A stretch of 47,322 nt of DNA from an uncultured Mycoplasma sp. (GTDB lineage: Bacteria; Bacillota_I; Bacilli_A; Mycoplasmatales; Metamycoplasmataceae). Positions 30,872-40,976 of this stretch are shown here, in pieces. The notes under the pieces were generated by a model. It made no database searches and was not told the DNA's origin. It saw only the letters and a list, made by a program, of their open reading frames with translations. Positions within the stretch are counted from its first letter, which is position 1; the number at the start of each line of letters is the position of its first letter. The DNA is taken from NCBI GenBank assembly GCA_947039505.1, contig CAMQYZ010000003.1:1-47322 (forward strand), written 5' to 3'. Position numbers and translations under genes: made by a program.

Positions 30872-32009
30872 GAAAATCACCACCTTTTTTTATCGCATCA
30901 CATATTTTGTCAACATCTTCTTTGGTGTTGTAAAATGATAAGGAAATTCGCACATATGTTTTATCTTTGATTCTATTTAAATATTGATTACAAAAAATTC
31001 CCGATCTAACATATATATTGTTATGACCCAAATAAGAGGCAACATCTTGAGGTTCAATATCTTTAACCACAAAAAGAATAATGGAGTCTCCAATTCTTGA
31101 TGAAATTCTAACATTATCAATTTTTGCTAATTCATTAAACAAATAACTCGATAAATCATTAATATATTTATTAACTTCCTCCAAATCTAAAGAATTAAAA
31201 TAATCTAGTGCTGCATCGAATCCAAAGATTCCGGCCAAATTCATTGTTCCTGGTTCGTGCATAGAAATACTATCTTTACTTTTTCATTCATTATTGGCGG
31301 ATATGTATTCAGTCGCTCCTCCACCATATCTTTTGGAATCACATTTGTCCAAAATTTCTTTTTTTATCGCTAAAATTCCAAGACCTGTGGGTCCATAAAA
31401 TTTATTAGTACTAAAAGCAACAACATCAGAGTTTTTGAAACTAACTTTTTGATAAGCAATCGCTTGAGCAGCATCGTTTATTAAAAAAGCTCCTACTTCT
31501 TGTGTTTTTTTATATATATCATCTATTTTCTCTAATACTTGGAATGAATTATTTACTTGAGCAAAACAAACTAGTTTTGTTTTTTTGGTAATATCTTTTT
31601 TCAAATTTAGAGAAAGAATGATTTTGGCACCTGTTTTTTTTGCTAATTCTATTCAAGGAACAATATTTGAAGAATGATTTAATTTTGATAAAATTATTTC
31701 ATCATCTTTTTTAATTAATTTTTCAAACAAAGAAGAAGCATAATTTAGTGAATCTGTTGTACCTGATGTAAATATAACTTCATCATCCTGGCAATCCAAT
31801 AATTTAGCAACCTTGCTTCTTGTTTGATTTATTTTAGAATTAACCTGAATACCAAGCAACGAATCTTGCGTTCTATTAGAAATAGAATTATTGGTATAAA
31901 AATCAGTAATTGCATCAATTACTTGTTTTGGTTTTAATAACAATGCTGCATTATCAAGATAAACAAGATTTTTTTTCAACATTGGAAAATCTTTAATTCA
32001 TTTATTCAT
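30858..32009 (-). CDS. sufS: Cysteine desulfurase, SufS type
   Basis: This PLP enzyme removes sulfur from cysteine. It has 383 residues. Family landmarks are LDNAA near 18, TSGTTDSLN near 72, the NHSSNIVPW His, NDAAQ for the cofactor Asp, and the Schiff-base Lys in FSTNKFYGPTGLG near 203. The catalytic Cys is in RSGIFCNQ near 342. It lacks the usual second His of the RTGHHC pattern. Three internal TGA encode Trp. The start is the ATG at 32009 with AAGGAAG before it, and it overlaps the tlyA end by eight bases. It works with sufU downstream. Confidence 0.92.
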
Positions 32010-32724
32010 TTTTCTTCCTTTTAAATAATGACAAATATTCTATATTCTTTGATTTATTGCCAAGAATAGGAGATTTTTTTAATTTAATAAATTCAAAATT
32101 ATCTTCACTATACATTATTATTTTATCAATTATTTGCTTATGTAATTCAACTTTTGCAAAACCACCCTCAGAAATATCATTACTATTTGCTTCATATTGA
32201 GGTTTTATCAAAGCTATAAAAAATGAAGAAGGCTTTAAAAGTGGTGATATTACGTCAAAGACATGTTTTAAACTAATGAAAGAAACATCACAAACTATTA
32301 AATCTATTTGCTGATCAAACATTTTTTCATTAATTAGTTTTAAATTTGTTTTTTCTAATGTTTTAACTTTGGGATTAGATCTTAATTTATATTCTAATTG
32401 ATTAGTGCCAACATCAAGAGCATAAACAAATTTTGCTTCTTTTTCCAAAAGAACTTGTGTAAATCCACCCGTTGAAGAACCTATATCTAGACAAACTAAA
32501 TTTTGAGGATTTACTTCAAACTCCTCTAGCGCAGATAAAAGTTTATATGCTCCTCGACTAACATACTTTTTGCTTTCTTTAATTTTGATTATTGAATCTT
32601 CTTTAATTTTGGTTTGCGGCATAGTTACTGCAACCTCGTCAACAAAAACACTACCAATTCTTATTAGTGAATCAGCTAATTTTTCGTCATAATTCATTGC
32701 TATTATTTTTTTTATTAAAGTCAT
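32002..32724 (-). CDS. tlyA: TlyA-family rRNA 2'-O-methyltransferase
   Basis: TlyA proteins methylate ribose in rRNA and were once called haemolysins. The 240 residues start with a short S4 RNA-binding domain (about 1-55). A FtsJ-like methyltransferase follows, with SRGAYKLLSALEEF, the SAM loop CLDIGSSTGGFTQVLL near 80, CDVSFIS near 150, and LIKPQYEA near 177. It lies two bases after the unknown gene at 32727 and overlaps sufS, in the middle of the nusB operon. Confidence 0.93.
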   Translation of the reverse strand: MTLIKKIIAMNYDEKLADSLIRIGSVFVDEVAVTMPQTKIKEDSIIKIKESKKYVSRGAYKLLSALEEFEVNPQNLVCLDIGSSTGGFTQVLLEKEAKFVYALDVGTNQLEYKLRSNPKVKTLEKTNLKLINEKMFDQQIDLIVCDVSFISLKHVFDVISPLLKPSSFFIALIKPQYEANSNDISEGGFAKVELHKQIIDKIIMYSEDNFEFIKLKKSPILGNKSKNIEYLSLFKRKKNE

Positions 32725-32726
32725 AT

Positions 32727-33209
32727 TTAAATTATGTTCTCCAAAACTTGAACAACATAATTATTAAAATCAATATTTTTTAAATTATAAAAAGATTTTA
32801 GTCATTTAGAAAAAGCGTCTCTTTTAATATTATTTAATTCAATAAAATTATCAAATGTGTATTCGCAGTCAATCTTTTTGTTTTTATTATAGAAAAGAGA
32901 GTTTTGAAAAGCATATCAAAAACAAACAGCAAGACTTTCTCACTTTAATTTATGAAATTTATTGTCAAAAGTTTTTGATAATCTTTCTAGCAAAAGAACA
33001 AAATTTTCCTTTGTAGGATTATAAAGAAGAGATAATTCAATATTTGCCAAATGTTTTTGAGAAATTGATGAATCAAAAATAACAGATATTTTAGTGAATA
33101 AAAATCTTATTTGTTTATTTTTAAATAACTTTTTATATTTTTTTAAATTATTATCTTTTTTTAAATATTTTTTAATACTATTAATTGTTTTGTATTTTTT
33201 TATTTTCAT
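32727..33209 (-). CDS. Hypothetical basic protein between nusB and tlyA
   Basis: It has 160 residues with three TGA-encoded Trp. It is strongly basic at the N terminus (repeated Lys over the first 35 residues) and helical in character, with no signal peptide or membrane helix. It overlaps the end of nusB by 29 bases and stops two bases before tlyA, so it must be translated from the same message. In some bacteria exodeoxyribonuclease VII genes lie near nusB and tlyA, but no such motif is visible here. Not recognised. Confidence 0.65.
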
Positions 33210-33603
33210 ATAATATTCCTATTTTATCTAATATATTATTAATAAACTTGTATGTCTCATCAGGAATAAAATCTTTTGTTATTTCAACATATTCATTGAT
33301 TGCAATTTTTTTATCCAATGTTCATAATTCAACTGAAGCACATAAAATTATTGCACGTGTTAGTGGAGCTATTCTTGCTCAAGTTCAATCCACATCCAAA
33401 AATAATTTTGCTGTTTTTATAAATTTATCATAATTTTTTTGAATAGATGTCAATATTTTCAATTGATCATTATTAATATTTTCTTCAACAAAAATTTTTT
33501 CTAAATTTAATGATTCATTGAATAATTCATATTTGTAAACTATTTCTACATTTTGCATTCTTTTAATTCTGCGTTTTGTATAATTCTGGTTTTTATTATT
33601 CAT
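33181..33603 (-). CDS. nusB: Transcription antitermination factor NusB
   Basis: It binds boxA RNA with S10 to prevent early termination in rRNA operons. It has 140 residues, all helical. The C-terminal half has the family pattern RAIILCASVELW near 82-93 and AINEYVEITKDF..DETYKFINNILDKI near the end. Three TGA codons encode Trp. It is the first gene of the cluster. A TATAAT box ends eight bases before its ATG in the 30-base gap to folT, and there is no ribosome binding site. Confidence 0.88.
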
Positions 33604-33611
33604 GATTTTAA

Positions 33612-33617
33612 ATTATA
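33612..33617 (-). promoter_or_regulatory. -10 box of the nusB operon
   Basis: TATAAT on the minus strand, eight bases before the nusB ATG at 33603, within the short gap behind folT. Confidence 0.5.
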
Positions 33618-33633
33618 TATTAAAAAAAATGAA

Positions 33634-34467
33634 TTACATTCTATTAGAATAATAATTTGCCTTACTAAGAGACACTACAGAAAGAGTGGGCACCAGAATT
33701 ATTACGAATATTGGTAATACAAAACTTGTTTTCATAGCAATTCCAGATAAAGTAATTGGATATTGAGTCGCCATTATTTTATCAGGATTATTTTCTGATG
33801 ATAAAAATCTATTAAAAAAATTAACATAAGCAAATGGGCCTCACAATCACCTAAAGATAATTAATATAATTGCAACAACAGCAACTAAGTAAAGAGTTTT
33901 AATATAAATTTCTTTCTTTTTTATTTTGTATAAAATCAGAGTTATGAAAATTGTTAATATTAACAATATACACAAAGTAATCATTAATCAAAATACTAAA
34001 AGAGGATCAACTACACTATTTTCAAAAACGAAAGAATTATTAATGAATTGATAAACGAAAAATGCTATTACTCCTATTATCGTTAATGTCAAAATCACTA
34101 TAGGAAAAATTATTTTAAAATTATTGTTTTTTTCATAAAAAAACATCAACCCTCATGAAGCAAAAGAGATCAACGGTGGAACAATTGCATATTCAATCAT
34201 TCAAAAGGCAATTGCCCCAAAAAATAATTGATATGCAGTGTCACACATTATAGAAAATATCGGACCTTTTATTGGACCAAATAAAATTCCAAATATAATA
34301 TAAAAAAGTGTTTCAACACTTATATTAAATTTTCCAGGTAAAAATTGCTTTAAAAGAAACACTACCACAAAATACATCGTCATCATGATCCCCATAAGAG
34401 CAATATCAAATGTTGTAAATTTAAAGTTATTTTTTAGATTATTTTTAAATTTTTGAATTGATGTCAT
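33634..34467 (-). CDS. folT: ECF transporter substrate-binding subunit, folate type
   Basis: This 277-residue membrane protein should be the substrate-specific S component of an energy-coupling-factor vitamin transporter. About six hydrophobic helices are seen. The first (TTFDIALMGIMMTMYFVV) carries the small-residue face through which S components bind EcfT. The stretch FGILFGPIKGPIFSIMCDT is typical of FolT-like S components. It overlaps folC by 23 bases, which supports folate as substrate. The shared EcfA/EcfT subunits are not in the window. It is longer than most S components (about 170-200), with an extended second half. Confidence 0.8.
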
Positions 34468-35569
34468 ATTTCACCAACCTTAAAATTTCTTCAATAAAAT
34501 AAAATGATCCGATAAAAAGAATTTTTTTGTCTAGAGTTTTAATAAAATTTTGTAAAGAATATACTTTGCCAAATTCTTGTGGGTAATCAAAATGACTCAA
34601 CGCTCGATCACTTCTATTTTTATACACTAATGTATTTTTAGGATCAAAATTTTTCATAATTTTTTTAACATCTTTATCTGAAGATAATGAAACAATGTAA
34701 TAATCAAATTCAATATTACTTTCTTGAAAATAATTTAATGTTTTTTGAATAGCTTCTTCATTGTGACCCACATCAATATAACAATCTATATTATTAATTT
34801 TAATTTCTTGAGCTCTTCCAATTGGCAAATTAAATAAACGTGCTTCAATATCGAATTCTTTTTTTAAAATATGTTTTGACAGTTCTTGATTTTGCTCATG
34901 AATATTTTTAGATTTAATTTTTACCATATTCAATGATTTATTTTTCATTGTTTTAGCTCTATCTTTTAATATTTTTTCGCTTACTTTATTAATTGTGTTT
35001 GGATAAAATACTTGATTTTTTTCTTTAATTGCAAAAGATTTATCTTCTGATATTTTTTCAATTTTAGTTCCTAAGATTTTTTCATGATCAATACTAATTG
35101 ATGTAAATACTGTAATATCAAAATCTAAGTAATTTACTATATCTTTTTTAGCTCCAATTCCTGATTCAAAAATTGCTATATTAATTTTTTTTCTTTCAAA
35201 ATAAGCCAAACAAGCCAAAAACATTAATTGAAAAAAACCAAAGGAATATTTAGGAAATTTTATATAAATATCGATAATGTGTTCTTGCAAATCTAAAAAA
35301 GGAATATTTTCATTATTAACTTTAATTCTTTCCTCAAAACTCAAAATATGTGGAGAAGTAAATAACCCAACTCTATTCATATCTTTAACTAGATTATCAT
35401 TTAAGTATTTTGAAACACTCCCTTTTCCATTAGTACCTACAATATGAATTTTTTTATAATTCATTTTTCAACCCATTTTTTTAACTATATTCCTGAATTG
35501 TGGCAATGTTAATTTTCCTGTTAATTTAAAAAGTGTATTTTCTATTAATTCATTTATTTTAGATTCCAT
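34445..35569 (-). CDS. folC: Folylpolyglutamate synthase
   Basis: It adds glutamates to folate and so traps it in the cell. It has 374 residues with the P-loop IHIVGTNGKGSVSKYL near 42, GLFTSPHILSFEERI near 69, and the H-containing ISIDHEKILG motif. The start was placed at 35569, 35 codons before the ATG next to the P-loop, because this adds the family's N-terminal helix and has AAGGA before it. One TGA in the added part encodes Trp. Together with folT it forms a folate uptake and retention pair. Confidence 0.92.
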
Positions 35570-35786
35570 AAATATTCCTTCGATAAAAAATCAATCATAT
35601 TACAAAAAAAATTAATGCAAGATGTTAAAATGATTAATCAAAATTGTTTCAAAAAATAATGAAAATTATTGCTAAAAATTATGAACAATAATCTATTTTA
35701 TTTTTTGTTTAATTGCTAAAAAAATTATAACATTATTTAATTAAAATGCCTTAATAACGCATCATAAGTACATTTGATAAAGTGAT

Positions 35787-36074
35787 TTATTTTGACTTAG
35801 TAGTTTTTATGGCTTTATCCTGACTTTTTACCAAATTATTAGCATTTTTACTTTTTGCATTAAGTTCTTTTTCTTTGGTTTTTAAGTTCTTTTTCAAAAT
35901 AGCATTTTCTTTTTTTAAAACTTCTACTTCTAGAGATAATGTTGATATTGATTCACTATATTCAATATAATCAGAACAAATTTGATCTAGATAAATATCT
36001 ACTTGTGTTGGAGAATAACCATTAATAACTGTTTCAAATTTTTTACTTACTATTTTTTTATAATTTAATTTCAT
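35787..36074 (-). CDS. DivIVA/GpsB-like protein
   Basis: It has 95 residues. The N-terminal 40 residues match the DivIVA lipid-binding domain (KFETVINGYSPTQVDIYLDQI). A coiled coil (about 40-75) and a lysine-rich tail follow. The size is that of GpsB. In walled bacteria this family links division to wall synthesis. Here there is no wall, so a role in membrane curvature or division site selection is more likely. The start follows a TGTATAAT box by eight bases without a ribosome binding site. Confidence 0.78.
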   Translation of the reverse strand: MKLNYKKIVSKKFETVINGYSPTQVDIYLDQICSDYIEYSESISTLSLEVEVLKKENAILKKNLKTKEKELNAKSKNANNLVKSQDKAIKTTKSK

Positions 36075-36082
36075 ATTTAAAA

Positions 36083-36088
36083 ATTATA
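36083..36088 (-). promoter_or_regulatory. -10 box (TGTATAAT) of the divIVA-like gene
   Basis: TATAAT on the minus strand, preceded by TG, eight bases from the ATG at 36074. Confidence 0.6.
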
Positions 36089-36168
36089 CATTTAAAATAT
36101 TCCCCTTTACTAATTTTTAATATTTAAAATAAGATGGGAAATAATTATCATAATAGTGTTTTGTTTGC

Positions 36169-36174
36169 TATAAT
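36169..36174 (+). promoter_or_regulatory. Extended -10 box before the small membrane protein
   Basis: TGcTATAAT at 36166-36174. It gives a leader of about 35 bases before the ATG at 36215. TTATCA at 36145-36150 could be a weak -35 box with 18-base spacing. Confidence 0.5.
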
Positions 36175-36214
36175 TTTTTAACTTAAAATTAATGATAGAA
36201 AATGGATTAAAAGT

Positions 36215-36562
36215 ATGATGACAAAAAATAAATTCAAAATTATTCTATTAGCAACTTGTTTGATGCCTATGGCAATTAATAGTAATCTTATTGTTGATTC
36301 TCCAAAAATAAACATTACTGAAGCTGTGCATAAAAATAAATTTATTGTAGAAAAAAATGAAATTATAACTGTTGAAAATAATTTTTTACAAGAAGATGAA
36401 AATAATTTTACAAAAAAATCATCAATAAAAAATACAAGCAATTCACAAATTTATTTTATTATAACTGTTTCTGTTTTAGTTGTTGCTTTTGTGTCTTTAG
36501 TTACATTATTGGTTGTGATAAAAATTAGGTTAAAAAAAATAAAAGACCAAGAGACAGAATAA
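36215..36562 (+). CDS. Small secreted/membrane protein with one anchor
   Basis: It has 115 residues. A signal peptide (about 1-24, MMTKNK then a hydrophobic core) is followed by a 55-residue outer part rich in Asn, Glu and Lys. A membrane helix (about 79-104) and a basic end (KIRLKKIKDQ) finish it. It is a type I membrane protein with its bulk outside. ATG codons at 36215 and 36218 are both possible. It has its own promoter and no operon partner. The opposite-strand frame over the same bases lacks gene-like features. Function unknown. Confidence 0.7.
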   Translation: MMTKNKFKIILLATCLMPMAINSNLIVDSPKINITEAVHKNKFIVEKNEIITVENNFLQEDENNFTKKSSIKNTSNSQIYFIITVSVLVVAFVSLVTLLVVIKIRLKKIKDQETE

Positions 36563-36589
36563 ATTTTAAATAATTATATTTTTTAATAA

Positions 36590-36595
36590 TATAAT
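36590..36595 (+). promoter_or_regulatory. -10 box of the 36603 gene
   Basis: TATAAT ends seven bases before the ATG at 36603, with no ribosome binding site between. Confidence 0.5.
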
Positions 36596-36602
36596 GTAAA
36601 TA

Positions 36603-37478
36603 ATGAAAATATATGACATCTTTATTGATTTTGAATGTATTTGTGGTGGTTTTGCAAGAAGAGTCAACAAATCTTTTAATCAAATACCATTATCTTATAC
36701 GCTCGGATACAGAAACAAACAAAAAGAAATAGTTACTCTTTTTGAAATTTTTGATTTCAAAAAAAAGATACCAACTAATAATAATTTTGTAAATTGTATT
36801 TTAGAAGATTTTTCCAAAAGTTTAATTAATAATATTAACAAAATAATAAATAAAAAAGAAACTATTAAAATTGAAGAAATAAATTTTATAGGTTGAAATC
36901 CTTCGTTAGAAGAAAAATTATTATCATCAATATTCAAAAGAAAAGTTCCGATTAATTCTTTGATAAATACCTGTTTTGAAGAGAATATTTTAAACTCAAA
37001 AAGAGAAATATCACTTTCTAAAGTAACTAAAAATGGATATAAAAATAAAAAATATTTTGTCGAATTTAGGAAAGAGGTTGAAAAGAATTTAAGCACTGAT
37101 GAAATTGCTAAATTTAATTTAAAACATGATGGAGCCATTGCTTCTTATGCCGGTTTTGTTTTGTATAATATCATAATGAAAACTCGTAAAACTAAATTTC
37201 ATATTTATATGAGTGCTGAAATATTAATGAAAGAATTAGAAGAATATTCATTAGATGATATTAATAGAATGTACTATTTTACAGATAATTTATTAGAAGT
37301 AAAAGAAGTAATTAGAAAATTTAAGATTATAGATTCTTTGAAAAAAGAAATCAACACAAATATTAAATTGTTAGAATTATTGGAAAATTATAATCCAAAT
37401 ATAAAAATAAAAGATTTAACCAAAAAATTGGAAAAAAGCAACGAAGAAAATAAAAATAAAATTATATTATTTGAATAG
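36603..37478 (+). CDS. Conserved-looking hypothetical, possible nuclease fold
   Basis: It has 291 residues, continuous through one TGA-encoded Trp near residue 99. It starts with YDIFIDFECI, a hydrophobic strand ending in D-x-E. It later has FIGWNPSLEEKL, DGAIASYAGFVLY and YSLDDINRMYYF. Spaced acidic motifs of this kind (DxE, then N, then D, then D within a tyrosine-rich helix) resemble DEDD exonucleases of the RNase H fold. I cannot confirm this. Mollicute genomes contain similar proteins of unknown function. It converges on ffh with a two-base gap. Confidence 0.75.
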
Positions 37479-37480
37479 AA

Positions 37481-38818
37481 CTACATTCCAAACATTGAAG
37501 GGTCAAAAGAATTTCCTTTCATCCCTTTGGTCATTCCCTTCATTCTTTTTTTCATAGAATCGAATTCTGTCACCAAATTATTATATTCTTGAACATTTCT
37601 TCCTGAACCAGCAATAATTCTTTTTTTTCTAGATGCATTTTTCAATAAACGAGGATCTTTTCTTTCAGCTAGAGTCATAGAAGAAATCAAAATTTCGAAT
37701 AATTCAATTTTGCCTTCAGCTTTTGCTATTTTATCATCATCAATTTTTGCTGTACCTGGAAGTAATTTAATAATTTTAGAAAGTTTTCCCAACTTTCTTA
37801 CTTGTTTTAAATTATCCAAGAGATCATCTAGATCAAATTCACCTTTCATCATTTTATTTAGCATTTTTTTGCCGGCTTTTTCATCAATAACAGATTCTGC
37901 TTTTTCAATTAAAGTTAAAACATCACCCATACCTAAAATACGTTCGGCCATTCTTTCGGGATGAAATAAATCCAGGTTCGCAGTTTTTTCACCAGTACCG
38001 ATAAAACAAATTGGAAGATTTAGTAAATACCTAATACTTAAGGCCGCTCCACCACGAGCATCAGAATCTAATTTTGTAATAATTGATCCTGTTAATTTTA
38101 GATATTGATTAAAGGTGGTTGCAACATTTATTATGTCTTGACCACTCAAAGCATCAGCAACAAAAAGAATTTCGTTAGGATTAGCAATTTTCTTCACATT
38201 TACTAATTCTTTCATTAAAGAATCATCAATTGATAAACGCCCGGCTGTATCAATAATAATTAAATCATATTTTTCTTCTTTACCTTTTAATAAGGCTTTA
38301 GAAACAATATCTTCAACACTAGATGTTGTTCCCATATCAAAGTAATCAACACCAATCGCTTTAGCTAGAGTAATTAATTGTTCTATCGCAGCAGGTCTAT
38401 AAATATCACCGGCAACTAGTAAAATTTTTTCAGCTTGTTTTTTAGATTTATAATAATTTGCTAATTTAGCAACAGTGGTTGTTTTTCCTCCGCCTTGTAA
38501 TCCTGTCATCATAATAACAAAAGGTTTGGAGTTTAAATTAATTTCTTTAGTTTTTGTACCTAAAATATGAATTAGTTCATCTTTAACAACTTTAACCATT
38601 TGCTGACCAGGATTAAGTTGAGACATTAAATCTTGACCAATTGTTTTTTCTTTAACATTATTGACAAAATCTTTAACAACTTTTAGGTTGACATCAGCCT
38701 CTAAAAGAGACATCTTTATATCTCTTGTTATTTTTAAAATATCTTCTTCTCTTAATGTAGTTTTTTTATTTGCATCATTTAAGCTTTTTTGAAGTTTTTT
38801 TCCTAAAAAATCTAACAT
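37481..38818 (-). CDS. ffh: Signal recognition particle protein Ffh
   Basis: It binds signal sequences on nascent membrane proteins with the 4.5S RNA. It has 445 residues. The N domain is followed by the G domain with GLQGGGKTTTVAKLA near 106, DTAGR near 190 and TKLD near 247. The methionine-rich M domain runs from about 300, ending in MKKRMKGMTKGMKG. A strong ribosome binding site AAGGAGAG stands before the ATG. The many lipoproteins upstream depend on this pathway for insertion. Confidence 0.97.
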   Translation of the reverse strand: MLDFLGKKLQKSLNDANKKTTLREEDILKITRDIKMSLLEADVNLKVVKDFVNNVKEKTIGQDLMSQLNPGQQMVKVVKDELIHILGTKTKEINLNSKPFVIMMTGLQGGGKTTTVAKLANYYKSKKQAEKILLVAGDIYRPAAIEQLITLAKAIGVDYFDMGTTSSVEDIVSKALLKGKEEKYDLIIIDTAGRLSIDDSLMKELVNVKKIANPNEILFVADALSGQDIINVATTFNQYLKLTGSIITKLDSDARGGAALSIRYLLNLPICFIGTGEKTANLDLFHPERMAERILGMGDVLTLIEKAESVIDEKAGKKMLNKMMKGEFDLDDLLDNLKQVRKLGKLSKIIKLLPGTAKIDDDKIAKAEGKIELFEILISSMTLAERKDPRLLKNASRKKRIIAGSGRNVQEYNNLVTEFDSMKKRMKGMTKGMKGNSFDPSMFGM

Positions 38819-38843
38819 CTAATCTCTCCTTATATATTATTAA

Positions 38844-39317
38844 TTATACTAATTTTTTTTCAAAAACAATTTTTCCATCATCAATAGTGGCTATTAGATA
38901 TGATGCTTTCGTTAAGCCTCTTGGCAAGCGAGTTGAACCAGGATTAACAATGTATTTTTGGTTATCTAATTTTACAACCTTTGTTTTATGTGTATGACCA
39001 TGAATAATAACATCGACATTTAATTCGTTAATTAAATTACTCATTAAATCATCATTATCTAAATCATCATATGAACCTATTAAGTGTCCGTGTTGCAAAT
39101 GAAACTTAATTCCCTCAATTTCAAAAGTTAATTTATCATTTTGTTTGTCAAAATCATGATTTCCTTGTACAAAATAATCGAAATTTTTAATCATATAATT
39201 TGGATCACATTCATAATCACCAGAATGAATGGCAATATCATATTTATTCAAACTTAAAATATTATCTACAATACTATTATCGCCATGTGTATCTGATAGT
39301 ATAATTATTTTTTTCAT
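38844..39317 (-). CDS. YfcE/MJ0936-family metallophosphoesterase
   Basis: It has 157 residues with all metal-binding motifs of the family: SDTHGD near 8, HSGDYE near 32, QGNHD near 52, QHGH near 74, and GHTHKT near 107. The sequence ends with the NPGS motif and a short beta hairpin. Such enzymes cleave phosphodiesters, but the natural substrate is not known. It starts three bases after the lipoprotein stop at 39321, without a ribosome binding site. Confidence 0.93.
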   Translation of the reverse strand: MKKIIILSDTHGDNSIVDNILSLNKYDIAIHSGDYECDPNYMIKNFDYFVQGNHDFDKQNDKLTFEIEGIKFHLQHGHLIGSYDDLDNDDLMSNLINELNVDVIIHGHTHKTKVVKLDNQKYIVNPGSTRLPRGLTKASYLIATIDDGKIVFEKKLV

Positions 39318-39320
39318 ATA

Positions 39321-40181
39321 TTATGCTCTTGTAAATCCTGGAAGGTCAAAACTTGAAGTTAATTCTTCAGGAGTTAATGTAGGCAATAGTGGGTTTGATA
39401 ATGTAAATTTCAAAGTTATTGATTCAGGATCACTTGAAGTTATTGCAACAACTTCATAACTTCAACCAGTTACTAAAGCACTTGGAAACGGAACTACCAT
39501 TTCAAATATTTTTTCAAATTCTATTTTATTTGTTATTAATAAAATGGCTTCTGCTGGAGTTTTAGCCAAAAATTCTTTTTTAATGTCAGAATCAATAAAT
39601 TTGAAAAAGTCCTTTCCAACAAATTTAGTTATTCAATTTATTTCCAAATTTTCCGCTTCTGTGTTTTCACCAGGAATTAGAGTTCTAAATTCCATAGAAA
39701 AAATATTAGTTTTTAATGCTTCAAGAGAATCAGTTGGTGATTCAGCAATTACAACTTCAGGAGTATATTTTGATTTTAAATTAAATGAGAATTTTATTGT
39801 TTCAAAAGTTGGTAATAATGGATTTGAAAAAAGTTCTAATTCAAACGCCAATTTAGTTTCTGATTGATTTAATGACTTTTCTTCAAATTTATTTATATCA
39901 GAGTCAATAAACGGCACTACTCCTACAGGAGTTTCTGTTGATGAAGAAGATATAAAATAATTTTCAGGATTTGCATTAAAACTTGTGATAAATGTTTGAA
40001 TTGATTCTAAAGTAAATGTTGAATCTGGATTTTTAACTAAATTTTCAGACATTTTAGTTCTATCAATGGAAATATTTGCAACTTCTGAAGGTACATTTTC
40101 AGAACAAGATATCAAAAATAGTGGAGTTGCGATCGTCATTGATGTTGTTGTTGCTAATAGCATTTTAAAATTTTTTAACAT
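39321..40181 (-). CDS. Lipoprotein 1 of a four-gene cluster
   Basis: It has 286 residues with a signal peptide ending in LISC (Cys 26). The body has two similar segments, each with the phrase NPLLPT followed by E (about 125 and 265). This suggests two copies of one beta-rich domain. ATG 40181 was chosen because GGGGG lies just before it, and an upstream ATG would place charged residues before the signal core. One TGA encodes Trp after residue 190. Function unknown. Confidence 0.82.
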
Positions 40182-40232
40182 TTTGCCCCCTAATGTTTTA
40201 CACAATTAATTATATCAAAAATTTATTTAAGA

Positions 40233-40976
40233 TTACTTTTTTAATAAACGTAAAATAACTTCTTTTCCAGGACCCTTAATTTTTGAATTATTCTTTAAAT
40301 AAATATTAAATTTAATGATTTTGGTTTCATCATCTATCAACAATTTTTGAAATGAACCAATTTGAAAATCAGGAATAGGAATAAATTTGAATAATTTCTC
40401 CAAATAATAAGGCGAGGCAGGATTATCAAATGAGATATTATTTACTATGTTTTGATTTTCAAAAAAATCTTTACCAGCTGGAGTTAAATCATAAGTAGGT
40501 AAAACTTTGTCATATGCACTTGCAAATTTTTGAATTTCATTTTCAGTAGCTTTTAAAAATCCCTTAACTGAAAAAGATATTATTGGTTCCTTGTTTTCAT
40601 TATCTTCACTAATTGGTTGTGGAGTTGGAAGATAGGTTATCGTATTTTCCTTATTTCTCAAATATATAGTATAAGTTGATTCACCAAATTTATCTTCAAT
40701 AGTGTTGACTTCTAAATGAATGACAAATCCTTTTATCAATAATTCTTCATCTGTTGGTAATTGATCCTTAAAAACTTTCCTGAATGTAGTTAAATCATAA
40801 ATAGATGATGCATAAGTATCGGCGTTTCCTGTTCAATCTGTTTTTTCTGTAATTGTTTTATAAAAATCATCAATAAATTTTTGTTCTACAGAAGAAGAAC
40901 AAGATAGCATAATAGCTGCTGGACTAATTGTTAATATAATACTAGATGAAAATAAAATCATTTTTTTTAAAGTCAT
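40233..40976 (-). CDS. Lipoprotein 2 of a four-gene cluster
   Basis: It has 247 residues with a lipobox MLSC (Cys 26). Its ATG at 40976 overlaps the end of lipoprotein 3 by ten bases. One TGA (residue about 47) encodes Trp. A frame starting at a TTG at 40739 would miss the signal peptide. The body is beta-rich with FSVKGFLKA and a C-terminal FNIYLKNNSKI, and has no known motif. Function unknown. Confidence 0.82.

Noticed and set aside
36178-36441. An 87-residue hydrophobic minus-strand frame.
   Set aside because: It overlaps the plus-strand gene 36215-36562, which has a promoter, signal peptide and anchor.
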